From: Nocardia panacis
Lineage (GTDB): Bacteria; Actinomycetota; Actinomycetes; Mycobacteriales; Mycobacteriaceae
Reading direction: 5' to 3'
Assembly: GCF_003598715.1 (NCBI RefSeq)
Contig: NZ_QZFU01000019.1
Coordinates: forward strand, 310,001-374,000
Length of the DNA stretch: 64,000 nt
Part shown: positions 51,701 to 59,240 of the stretch, in pieces
Layout of the letters: each line of letters begins with the position of its first letter
How positions within the stretch are numbered: position 1 is the first letter of the stretch
The notes under the pieces: model-generated
Told to the model about the DNA's origin: nothing
What the model saw: the letters and a program-made list of their open reading frames with translations, nothing else
The model's database searches: none
Translations under genes and position numbers: made by a program

Positions 51701-52798
51701 TCAGCGCAGGTACGGCGCGAGGTGCGCGGCGATGGCCCGCGCCAGACCCACCGGCACCGCATTGCCGATCTGCTTGGCGATCTGCACCTTCGTGCCGCAC
51801 CAGAGGTAGTCCTCCGGAAAGTCCTGTAGGCGCGACGCTTCCAGATGTGTGATGGGCCGGTTGACCCGATGCCGCCCCTCGGCATCCCACTGCGGATGCA
51901 GATACGCGCCCTTCTCCGGTTTGAAGAATTCGGTCCGAATCGTGTGGGAGGGCATGGTCCACCGCATCCGGCCCATGACATCGGTGGTGCCGGTGGACTT
52001 CTCGCGCCAGCAGCGCGGCAGCAGATGATTCGGGAGGTCGAATCGGCCGCCGCCGGGCGGGATGTGGTCGTAGCGTTCCAGGGACAGCGCGGTCGGTGTT
52101 CGGCCCAAATGGATTTCCAGGCCCTTGAAGATGCCGGGAAGCGTCCGGTCGAAGAATTCGACCGTGGCGTCGGGCAACACCGTCGACACCGGCCGTTCGG
52201 GCAGCGTGCCGATCCTCGCCTCGGTGCCGACCCACGGTCGGGTGCCCGCTCGCGCGCCGTCGCGCGAATGCGTCGCGGGTGGCATCTCGATGCGGCCCAC
52301 GCGCGAACCGAGCACGATCGTGCGTCTACGGCGTTGGGCGACACCGTAATCCGCCGCGTTGAGCACGGCGTAGGTCAGTTCGTACTCGCGCAGCGCACCG
52401 CTGTTCGCCTCCTCGAGCAGCAGCGCGAACTCGCCCGCGCGCAGGAAGCGGTCCACATTCTCGATGACGAAGACCGCCGGCTTCGCCCGCTGGACGATCC
52501 GCACGTATTCGCGCCAGAGCCGGTTGCGCGGATCGCCGATATTCTTCGAGCCCAGGTTGGAGAACCCCTGGCACGGGGGACCGCCGATCACCACATCCAC
52601 TGGCGGCACCTCGCGTTCGGACACCGCCGCGATATCGCGCCAGAGCATGTGGTGCGCGCCGAAATTCGCGGCGTAGGTGGCCGCCGCGGCGAGATCGAAC
52701 TCCACCGCCAGTTCGGGCCGGAACCCCTCGGCGACGAATCCGCTGGTCATGCCGCCACAACCGGCGAAGAGATCGATCATCGTTGCCATGGCAGCCAT
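51701..52798 (-). CDS. DNA (cytosine-5) methyltransferase
   Basis: A 365-residue type II C5-methyltransferase. Motifs in order: I, MIDLFAGCGGMTSGF; IV, VVIGGPPCQGFSNLGSKNIG with the catalytic Cys in PPC; VI, VFVIENVDRFL; VIII, GVAQRRRRTIVLG; a target recognition region (about 180-300); IX/X, RLQDFPEDY and QIGNAVPVGLARAI. It methylates cytosine in a specific DNA sequence. Several in-frame ATGs lie close (52798, 52789, 52780); the first is given. No endonuclease gene is seen beside it, so it looks solitary. It lies in the accessory region. Confidence 0.94.
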   Translation of the reverse strand: MAAMATMIDLFAGCGGMTSGFVAEGFRPELAVEFDLAAAATYAANFGAHHMLWRDIAAVSEREVPPVDVVIGGPPCQGFSNLGSKNIGDPRNRLWREYVRIVQRAKPAVFVIENVDRFLRAGEFALLLEEANSGALREYELTYAVLNAADYGVAQRRRRTIVLGSRVGRIEMPPATHSRDGARAGTRPWVGTEARIGTLPERPVSTVLPDATVEFFDRTLPGIFKGLEIHLGRTPTALSLERYDHIPPGGGRFDLPNHLLPRCWREKSTGTTDVMGRMRWTMPSHTIRTEFFKPEKGAYLHPQWDAEGRHRVNRPITHLEASRLQDFPEDYLWCGTKVQIAKQIGNAVPVGLARAIAAHLAPYLR

Positions 52799-52815
52799 CG
52801 TAGGCAGCCGACCGT

Positions 52816-53274
52816 TCAGCGCGGACGCAGGCGCACCACCGCGACCCCGCCCGCCATGGCGCGCCGCAGATCGTCCTCATTGACGCGCCCATCCGATTCG
52901 AGGCCGATACCCGCGAAACGGCCGTGGATCGGATTGCGCCGCAGGATCACCGGATACAGCTCGCGCAGCCCCGCCGCCTCCGAGACGATCTCCGCATCGG
53001 CCTCGATCTCGGTGCCGCACAGCAGGATTCGCACCGGCGCGGGCGGACGCACATTGCGCCGCCAGCGAGCGGCGGTGCCGATGAGCAGGTGGCCGTCGTG
53101 TTCGGCGTACCCGACGGGATAGCTGTATTCACGGCCGGTCTTTCGACCGACCACCGTGATGATCAGCAATTTCCCGCTGAGTATCCGATGCACGGGCGAC
53201 CGCAGGACCGCGCGAACGAATCGATCCCCCGCGCGCTGTATGGGGGACTGGGGAGGTCGAACGGTGGCGGTCAT
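52816..53274 (-). CDS. Ddn-like deazaflavin (F420)-dependent oxidoreductase
   Basis: A 152-residue split-barrel protein. It shows LLIITVVGRKTGREYSYPVG, the F420-binding strand pattern of Ddn-type proteins, and GHLLIGTAARWRRNVRPPAP. The Ddn family reduces quinones or nitroimidazoles with F420H2; the substrate here is unknown. ATG 53274 follows GGAG. It is divergent from a TetR gene with a shared operator and is probably controlled by it. Confidence 0.88.
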   Translation of the reverse strand: MTATVRPPQSPIQRAGDRFVRAVLRSPVHRILSGKLLIITVVGRKTGREYSYPVGYAEHDGHLLIGTAARWRRNVRPPAPVRILLCGTEIEADAEIVSEAAGLRELYPVILRRNPIHGRFAGIGLESDGRVNEDDLRRAMAGGVAVVRLRPR

Positions 53275-53300
53275 GGCGACTCCTTCGCGGACCAAAATTA

Positions 53301-53316
53301 CTGAGTTATTACTCAG
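53301..53316. promoter_or_regulatory. TetR operator between ddn-like and TetR genes
   Basis: CTGAGTTATTACTCAG is a 16-bp palindrome (arms CTGAGT/ACTCAG) in the 85-base divergent gap. It lies in AT-rich promoter DNA, a likely binding site for the neighbouring TetR protein. Confidence 0.85.
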
Positions 53317-53359
53317 AAAATACGGCTCCGTCGGGCATACTGCAAGAGGAGGAGGTGCG

Positions 53360-53959
53360 ATGGCCGAGAAACGGGCGCGCGGTAGGCCTGCCACAGGTGT
53401 GCGGGAGGCAGTGATCGCGGCGGCGCAGCGGATTCTGGTGGAATCCGGGGTGGCCCGACTGTCCACCAAGGAGGTCGCCGCCGGTGCGGGCGTCGCCGAA
53501 TCCAGCATCTTCTATCACTTCGGGGACCGGGTCGGACTGTTGCAGGCGGTGATCGCCCAGCACGTGCGACCGCTCAAGGAGGCGCTGCTCGATTCGCCGG
53601 GACACGGTGAGTTGCGCGCGGACCTGGTCGAAGTGGTCATGACGCTCGAGCAGTTCTTCCACAGCGCGATCCCGGTGATCGCCGCGATTCAATCCGATAG
53701 CGGACTGCGCGCGAAATTCTTGGAGCGCGGACGTGATTCGGATCTCGGACCGCATCGCGCCCTCGACGTGGTCGTGGCGCGCCTCGGGGCGGTGCCCGGA
53801 GCGGACCGGATCGACCTGCGGGCGTTGGCATTGCTGCTGGTGGGGGCCGCGCATCAGCGGGCATTGCAGCGGCATCTGAGCCCGCCCGCCGCGCTCGCGA
53901 CGCTGCCATCGGCCGATGCCCTCGTCGACGCCCTGATTCCAGTTTTCCCAAAGCGATAG
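53360..53959 (+). CDS. TetR-family transcriptional regulator
   Basis: A 199-residue regulator with helix-turn-helix at about 15-60 (REAVIAAAQRILVESGVARL, STKEVAAGAGVAESSIFYHF). The ATG at 53360 has GAGGAGGAGGT before it. It sits divergent from the Ddn-like gene and most likely represses both via CTGAGTTATTACTCAG. The last 80 residues form the ligand domain. Ligand unknown. Confidence 0.92.
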   Translation: MAEKRARGRPATGVREAVIAAAQRILVESGVARLSTKEVAAGAGVAESSIFYHFGDRVGLLQAVIAQHVRPLKEALLDSPGHGELRADLVEVVMTLEQFFHSAIPVIAAIQSDSGLRAKFLERGRDSDLGPHRALDVVVARLGAVPGADRIDLRALALLLVGAAHQRALQRHLSPPAALATLPSADALVDALIPVFPKR

Positions 53960-54214
53960 GGGTTTCGCGGCAGACTCGCATTTCCCACCGACTCAGGGAT
54001 ATCCCCTAGTGCGCCGGAGTGAAGTTCCCACTGACGGGCTCACAGCCATGGACGGGAGCGGTCGGGTTGGGCAAGAGTGTAAGCGTGTCGTCGGTGCTTC
54101 GTCGGAGAATCGGGTCGGGGCCTGGAAGACGACGACATGTCCGGCTCAACGCCAGGACAAGTACAGCACCGCGGGTTGGTGGGCGCAGGCCCACCATCGA
54201 GGAAAGGATTCACG

Positions 54215-54547
54215 TTGTTCTCCATCACCCGGTCCGGCGGTCTGCGCCGGACACTGGCCCGCGTCGCCGTCGCGGGCGCACTGGTCGCCATTCCGCTCGG
54301 CGCCCTGGCCATTCCGGCCTCCGCCGAGGCGGCCGCGCCCACCGCCACCGAGATCAGGCACCACTGGCGCGACTGCGACGATTTCGGTCCGTTCCCCAAT
54401 TGGAACTGCAATGACAACGACCGCGACTGGCGCGGTTGGCAGGACGACTGGCGCGACAACGACTACAACTGGCGCCACCGCAACGACCCGTTCTGGGGCT
54501 TCTTCCACGGCGGCTTCATGCCGCGCGGATCCTTCGGCAGCAGCTAG
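54215..54547 (+). CDS. Small secreted protein, paralogue 1 (Trp/Asp-rich)
   Basis: A 110-residue secreted protein with a TTG start at 54215 after GAGGAAAGG. The signal peptide is about 1-37 (RRTLARVAVAGALVAIPLG, ending IPASA). The mature part is about 73 residues, rich in Trp, Asp and Arg (DWRGWQDDWRDNDYNW) with cysteines in RDCDDF and NWNCND. The TTG-TTC-TCC start resembles the next two genes, and the longer frame from an ATG near 54137 has no support. I do not recognise the family. Confidence 0.72.
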   Translation: MFSITRSGGLRRTLARVAVAGALVAIPLGALAIPASAEAAAPTATEIRHHWRDCDDFGPFPNWNCNDNDRDWRGWQDDWRDNDYNWRHRNDPFWGFFHGGFMPRGSFGSS

Positions 54548-54644
54548 CGATACGCAGGCAGGCCCGGTGTCGCTCGGCGCGCCGGGCCTGTGGCGTCCGA
54601 GGGGCGAGACAACCGAATACCACGTGAAATACGGAAGGATCGAA

Positions 54645-55100
54645 GTGTTCTCCACGAATAGACCGGCGGCCGCGCTGACCAGAATCGCCATCGCGGGCGC
54701 GATCGTTGCCGCCCCGCTGACCGCGCTGGCCGTCCCGGCCTTCGCGACGCCCCCCGCGCGGGTGAGCGTCACCGACCCACGGGACTACAACTTCGCCGAC
54801 TGCGCGAAGCCGGAACGCAGGGACGACACGGACTTCCAGAATTGGTGCGCGGCCATCCGCTGGGCCAACAACCCGGCCAACCCGCTCAGCCCGACACACC
54901 CGAAGGACTCCTGGAACGACCCGTCCAACCCCAATAACCCGAACAGCCCACTGAATCCGAATAATCCGAACAACCTCAACAACCCGAACAACCCGGCCAG
55001 CCCCCTCAACCCCAACAATCCGGCGAACCCGAACAGCCCGAACAACCCGGCCAATCCGAACAGCCCGATGAATCCCAACAATCCGATGCACCCGCACTGA
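54645..55100 (+). CDS. Small secreted protein, paralogue 2, with Asn-Pro tail
   Basis: A 151-residue secreted protein: GTG start at 54645 after GGAAGGATCGAA, signal peptide about 1-36 (cleavage near PAFA-TPP). The core ADCAKPERRDDTDFQNWCAA has two cysteines and matches the next gene closely. The C-terminal half is Asn-Pro-Pro-rich (NPNNPNSPLNPNNP style), a low-complexity tail ending MHPH. Probably exported to the cell surface or outside. Function unknown. Confidence 0.8.
   Translation: MFSTNRPAAALTRIAIAGAIVAAPLTALAVPAFATPPARVSVTDPRDYNFADCAKPERRDDTDFQNWCAAIRWANNPANPLSPTHPKDSWNDPSNPNNPNSPLNPNNPNNLNNPNNPASPLNPNNPANPNSPNNPANPNSPMNPNNPMHPH
54921..55088 (+). repeat. Asn-Pro-coding repeat
   Basis: Degenerate 9- to 12-base units coding for NP, NNP and NSP stretches over about 56 residues of paralogue 2. 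They vary in length and base, so they look like slippage products. Confidence 0.85.
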
Positions 55101-55272
55101 CGCGGACCCATGTCGCCGCCTCCGACACGCCCGAGTGCCCAATACGACACCTCGCGGCGGGTCGATGCGGACTCCGATCGATAATCGACTCTGTCACACC
55201 GTCATTCGGCCGGTGGGACAACCGAGTACGACGTGCGGGCACGACGCCCGCGCGGAATTCGAAAGGATCGAC

Positions 55273-55593
55273 GTGTTCCCGACATCGATGTTGACCAGAT
55301 TCGCGATCGCGGGCGCGATCGTCGCGGCCCCACTGGCCGCGATGGCCGTCCCCGCCTCGGCCGCGCCGTCCGTGCGGGTCGCGCAGACCGACCTGCGCAT
55401 GTACGACTACTCCGACTACGCCAACTGCGACAAGCCGGAGCGCCAGGGCGACAGGGACTTCCAGGAGTGGTGCGCGGCCACCCATTTCGACCAGAGCCCG
55501 TCGAACCCCGGTAGCGTGATCAACCCGCCGACCGGTGGCGGCAACCCGGTAATCGGGCCGAATTCGCTCGTCCCGAACTACCACAACCACTAG
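55273..55593 (+). CDS. Small secreted protein, paralogue 3
   Basis: A 106-residue protein: GTG at 55273 after GAAAGGATCGAC, signal peptide about 1-31 (ending PASA-APS). The conserved core NCDKPERQGDRDFQEWCAAT has the same cysteine spacing as paralogue 2, then a Pro/Gly-rich tail ending YHNH. The promoter-side sequence GACAACCGA, seen before both paralogues, suggests recent duplication. Function unknown. Confidence 0.8.
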   Translation: MFPTSMLTRFAIAGAIVAAPLAAMAVPASAAPSVRVAQTDLRMYDYSDYANCDKPERQGDRDFQEWCAATHFDQSPSNPGSVINPPTGGGNPVIGPNSLVPNYHNH

Positions 55594-55639
55594 GGTCCGC
55601 GCGTGCGCCGACCCGCATCGGCCGGTCGGCGCGCACCGG

Positions 55640-56098
55640 TCAGCCGCGATATCCGTTGATATCGTTCACCATTCGACCGAGCAGACTCGTCAACTGCTGC
55701 CGTTCCGCAGTCGTCCAGCCTGCCAGCGCCCCCTCGAACCACACCCGGACGGCGGCGGTGTAGCGGTCGACCAGTTCCTGGCCCGCCGGGGTCAGCGCGA
55801 CCCGCCTGGCTCGGCGATCGCCGTCGTCCACCACTCGCCGCACCAACCCGCGTCCCTCGAGCGCGTTGAGGTGACGGGTCGCGTGCGGCCCCTCGACCTG
55901 CATCTGCGTGGCGATCTCCCCGACCCGCAGCGCACCGTCGGCCCCATCGAGAATGATCAGGATGGTCATGGCGGGACGCTCCATGGTCAGCCCGGTGGTT
56001 CCCATGATGGTGTCGTAGAGCCGACCTCGGTTGAAGACGTTGGCCAGTTGGAAGAGTCTTGGGAACAGGCCGGTGTCGATGTCATCGGGTTCGGTCAT
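55640..56098 (-). CDS. MarR-family transcriptional regulator
   Basis: A 152-residue winged-helix regulator: GEIATQMQVEGPHATRHLNA, then LEGRGLVRRVVDDGDRRARR (wing with DxR motif) and VALTPAGQEL. It is divergent from a FAD monooxygenase gene, and two identical palindromes TACCTAAGTTAGGTA lie between. It probably represses both genes until an aromatic ligand binds. Confidence 0.93.
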   Translation of the reverse strand: MTEPDDIDTGLFPRLFQLANVFNRGRLYDTIMGTTGLTMERPAMTILIILDGADGALRVGEIATQMQVEGPHATRHLNALEGRGLVRRVVDDGDRRARRVALTPAGQELVDRYTAAVRVWFEGALAGWTTAERQQLTSLLGRMVNDINGYRG

Positions 56099-56116
56099 CG
56101 ACCCTCCTTGTTTAGA

Positions 56117-56131
56117 TACCTAAGTTAGGTA
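56117..56131. promoter_or_regulatory. MarR operator, copy 1
   Basis: TACCTAAGTTAGGTA, a perfect 15-bp palindrome around a central G. It lies 18 bases from the marR ATG. Confidence 0.9.
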
Positions 56132-56157
56132 TACAGTCTCTGCGGTCACCGAAAGCA

Positions 56158-56172
56158 TACCTAAGTTAGGTA
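56158..56172. promoter_or_regulatory. MarR operator, copy 2
   Basis: Identical TACCTAAGTTAGGTA, 41 bp from copy 1 and five bases before the monooxygenase ATG, which has no Shine-Dalgarno sequence. Confidence 0.9.
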
Positions 56173-56177
56173 ATTGA

Positions 56178-57620
56178 ATGAACCGCACCGATGTCCTCAT
56201 AGTCGGAGCAGGCCCCACCGGACTCACCCTGGCCTGCGAACTCGCCCGGCGCGGCATCGACCACCGCGTGATAGACCAACTCCCCCACCACAATTCGACC
56301 TCCCGCGCCAAACTCATCCAACCCCGCTCACTCGAGATCTCCGACGACCTGGGCATAGCCGCGAACATCCGCGAGCACGGCACGATCCACGTTCCCACAA
56401 GGCATTACGACAAGGACCGCGTGATCTCCGAGGCCCTGGAAGCGGCCATCGGAGTGCCCCCATCACCCACCACGCCCCATCCAGCTCCCGTCTGGGTCGC
56501 TCAACCACATGTCGAGTCGGCACTGCGCGACAGACTCCGAGAGTGGGGCGGCGAAATCCAATTCGACTCCGAAGTCGTTGCACTGCACCAGAAGCCAGAA
56601 AATGTCACAGTGACACTCGCGGGTGGGACCGCGATCACCGCCCGCTACGTCGTCGGTTGCGACGGCGGACGCAGCGCGATTCGCCGACTCGCCGGATTCA
56701 CCATGACGGGCGCCGCGTATCCGCAAAACCGCTGGTATCTCGGCGATCTCCGCATCGACGGCCTCGAACCCGGTAGACAGCATCTCTGGATGAACGACGG
56801 CATCCTGTCGCTATTTCCCCTGCCGCACTTGGGAGTCTGGCAGTTCCAGGCCGCCATCGCGGCCGACGAACCGGAGCGCACACCGTCGCTCGAGCTGTAC
56901 CGCCGAATCTTCACCGAGCGAACAGGACTCGACGGTGTCACCCTCACCGACCCGACCTGGCTGTCGCTCTACCGAATCAATGTCGCCATGGTGGACCGGT
57001 ACCGCGACCGCCGAGTCCTCTTGGCGGGCGATGCCGCGCACGTCCACTCCCCCGGCGGCGGCCAAGGTATGAATACCGGCATCCAGGATGCCTACAACCT
57101 CGGTTGGAAACTCGCCGCCGTCCTCGCGGGAGCTCCGGACGACCTCCTGGAAACCTATGGGACAGAACGCATTCCAGTTGCCCGAGCGGTGCTCGACGAC
57201 TCCACCGCCAAGCTGCGCCACATCATGTCCGCCGCCGACGGCTCGACCGCCCAGCGCGGATTGACCGACGACTTCACCACCGGCCTCACCATCGCCTACC
57301 CGGACAGCCCGCTCACCGCGAAGACCGACCAGGCACCGGGTCCACGCCCCGGCGACCGAGCCCCGGACGCACCGATCCTCGACACAACACTCTTCGATCT
57401 CCAACGCGGAACCCACTGGACGATCCTCGATTTCGGGCACACCCCATTCCGAGCCGCATCGGCCGTCCAGGTGCACCGGATCCCCCCGAACGCCGACTTC
57501 CTTCGCGGCGCCTACCACCCGACACCCGACGAGCTGATCCTCATCCGCCCCGACGGCCACCTCGCGACCCGCACCACCGAACCTGCGGACCTGGAGCACT
57601 ACCGCCCGTACTGGCACTGA
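56178..57620 (+). CDS. FAD-dependent aromatic monooxygenase
   Basis: A 480-residue class A flavin monooxygenase (PheA/TfdB type). FAD-binding GxGxxG: VLIVGAGPTGLTLACELARR; the DG motif CDGGRSAIRRLAG; and GD motif LLAGDAAHVHSPGGGQGMNT. It would hydroxylate an aromatic substrate using NAD(P)H and O2; antibiotic-modifying relatives exist, but no specific substrate can be read. It starts ATG 56178, five bases after an operator, and has no ribosome-binding site. Probably leaderless and MarR-controlled. Confidence 0.92.
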   Translation: MNRTDVLIVGAGPTGLTLACELARRGIDHRVIDQLPHHNSTSRAKLIQPRSLEISDDLGIAANIREHGTIHVPTRHYDKDRVISEALEAAIGVPPSPTTPHPAPVWVAQPHVESALRDRLREWGGEIQFDSEVVALHQKPENVTVTLAGGTAITARYVVGCDGGRSAIRRLAGFTMTGAAYPQNRWYLGDLRIDGLEPGRQHLWMNDGILSLFPLPHLGVWQFQAAIAADEPERTPSLELYRRIFTERTGLDGVTLTDPTWLSLYRINVAMVDRYRDRRVLLAGDAAHVHSPGGGQGMNTGIQDAYNLGWKLAAVLAGAPDDLLETYGTERIPVARAVLDDSTAKLRHIMSAADGSTAQRGLTDDFTTGLTIAYPDSPLTAKTDQAPGPRPGDRAPDAPILDTTLFDLQRGTHWTILDFGHTPFRAASAVQVHRIPPNADFLRGAYHPTPDELILIRPDGHLATRTTEPADLEHYRPYWH

Positions 57621-57623
57621 AAA

Positions 57624-57662
57624 GCGACGACCCGCCGGGAGAAGCTCCCGACGGGTCGTCGC
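57624..57662. terminator. Stem-loop between monooxygenase and ilvC
   Basis: GCGACGACCCG (57624-57634) pairs with CGGGTCGTCGC (57652-57662), with an inner CGGGAG/CTCCCG stem. The monooxygenase and ilvC converge here. Confidence 0.88.
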
Positions 57663-57677
57663 GCAATCAGCCGCGTA

Positions 57678-58691
57678 TCAGGCGGTTTCGGTGATCGGGC
57701 GATCCACCCAGCTCATCAGGCCGCGCAGCTTCGCGCCGGTGACCTCGATCGGGTGCTCGGCATTCTGCTTGCGCAGCGCCTCGAGCTCCTTGTTGCCGCC
57801 CTCGACATTGGCCACCAGGCGCTTGACGAAAGTACCGTCCTGGATGTCGGTGAGGATGTCGCGCATGCGCTGCTTGGTGTCGGCGTCGATGACGCGCGGA
57901 CCCGACAGGTAACCGCCGAACTCGGCGGTGTCGGACACCGAGTAGTTCATCCGGGCGATACCGCCCTCGTACATGAGGTCCACGATCAGCTTGAGCTCGT
58001 GCAGCACCTCGAAGTAGGCCATCTCCGGGGCGTAGCCCGCCTCGACCATGACGTCGAAACCGGTCTTGATCAGTTCCTCGGCGCCGCCGCAGAGCACGGC
58101 CTGCTCACCGAACAGGTCCGTCTCGGTCTCTTCCTTGAAGGTGGTCTTGATGACGCCCGCGCGGGTGCCGCCGATGCCCTTGGCGTAGGACAGCGCCAGC
58201 GCCTGACCCTCGCCCTTCGGGTCCTGATCGATCGCGATCAGCGAGGGCACGCCCTTGCCGTCGACGAACTGGCGGCGCACCAGGTGACCCGGCCCCTTCG
58301 GCGCGACCATGCCGACGGTGATGTTGGCGGGGGCCTTGATCAGGCCGAAGTGGATATTGAGGCCGTGGCCGAAGAACAGCGCGTCGCCGTCGTTCAGGTT
58401 CGGCTCGATGTCGTTGGTGAAGATCGCGGCCTGCGCGGTATCGGGCGCGAGCACCATGATCACCTCGGCCCAGGCCGACACCTCGGCGGGGGTGCCGACG
58501 GTGAGTCCGGCCTCCTCGGCCTTGGGACGCGACTTCGAACCCTCCGCGAGGCCGACTCGGACCTCGACACCGGAGTCGCGCAGGCTCAGCGAATGCGCGT
58601 GGCCCTGGCTGCCGTAGCCGATCACCGCGACCTTGCGGCCCTGGATGATCGACAGGTCGGCGTCGTCGTCGTAGAACATCTCGACTGCCAC
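57678..58691 (-). CDS. ilvC: Ketol-acid reductoisomerase
   Basis: Second step of valine and isoleucine synthesis. The class I enzyme is 337 residues, starting MAVEMFYDDDADLSIIQGRK; VAVIGYGSQGHAHSLSLRDS binds NADPH; and GGTRAGVIKTTFKEETETDL, GEQAVLCGG and AYFEVLHELKLIVDLMYEGG are in the knotted C-domain. It follows ilvN by 45 bases in the ilvBNC operon. Confidence 0.98.
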   Translation of the reverse strand: MAVEMFYDDDADLSIIQGRKVAVIGYGSQGHAHSLSLRDSGVEVRVGLAEGSKSRPKAEEAGLTVGTPAEVSAWAEVIMVLAPDTAQAAIFTNDIEPNLNDGDALFFGHGLNIHFGLIKAPANITVGMVAPKGPGHLVRRQFVDGKGVPSLIAIDQDPKGEGQALALSYAKGIGGTRAGVIKTTFKEETETDLFGEQAVLCGGAEELIKTGFDVMVEAGYAPEMAYFEVLHELKLIVDLMYEGGIARMNYSVSDTAEFGGYLSGPRVIDADTKQRMRDILTDIQDGTFVKRLVANVEGGNKELEALRKQNAEHPIEVTGAKLRGLMSWVDRPITETA

Positions 58692-58736
58692 TTGGTGGGA
58701 TCCCTTCTGATTCTTCTTACTTGGGTCGGGTGCGGT

Positions 58737-59240
58737 TCAGCGCGTGGCGGTGATGGACTTGGGTCCGCGACCGACCGCGACGACACCGGACTGCACGATT
58801 TCGCGAATGCCAAACGGTTCGAGCATGCGCAGCAATGCGTCGAGTTTGGACCGGGTTCCGGTCGCCTCCACGGTGAGCGCGTCCGGTGAGACGTCGATCA
58901 CCTTCGCCCGGAAGAGCGTAACCGCCTCGATCACCTGGGTCCGCACGCCCGCGTCGGCGCGCACCTTCACCAGGATCAATTCGCGGGCCACCGACGCGTC
59001 GGCGTCCTGCTCGACGATCTTGATCACATTGACCAGCTTGTTGAGCTGCTTGGTGACCTGTTCCAGCGGCAGATCCTCGACGGTGACCACGATGGTCATC
59101 CGGGAGATCTCCGGCACCTCGGTGCCGCCGACCGCCAGGGATTCGATATTGAAGCCGCGCCGGGAGAACAGGCTCGCCACCCGCGCGAGGACGCCGGGCT
59201 TGTCCTCGACCAGCACGCTCAGGGTATGGGTGCTCGACAT
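58737..59240 (-). CDS. ilvN: Acetolactate synthase regulatory (small) subunit
   Basis: The 167-residue regulatory subunit of acetolactate synthase gives feedback sensitivity to valine. An N-terminal ACT domain (LSVLVEDKPGVLARVASLFS, RRGFNIESLAVGGTEVPEIS) and a second ACT-like part (RELILVKVRADAGVRTQVIE). Its ATG shares a base with the ilvB stop (TGATG), so the two are translationally coupled. The gene is second in the operon. Confidence 0.97.
   Translation of the reverse strand: MSSTHTLSVLVEDKPGVLARVASLFSRRGFNIESLAVGGTEVPEISRMTIVVTVEDLPLEQVTKQLNKLVNVIKIVEQDADASVARELILVKVRADAGVRTQVIEAVTLFRAKVIDVSPDALTVEATGTRSKLDALLRMLEPFGIREIVQSGVVAVGRGPKSITATR

Noticed and set aside
53960..54214. Possible riboswitch (c-di-AMP type) before the secreted protein cluster
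   Set aside because: Long untranslated-like region, but I could not find the conserved core or paired stems.
54137..54214. Longer N-terminus for the first secreted protein from an upstream ATG
   Set aside because: It would hide the signal peptide; the TTG start after GAGGAAAGG matches the other two paralogues.
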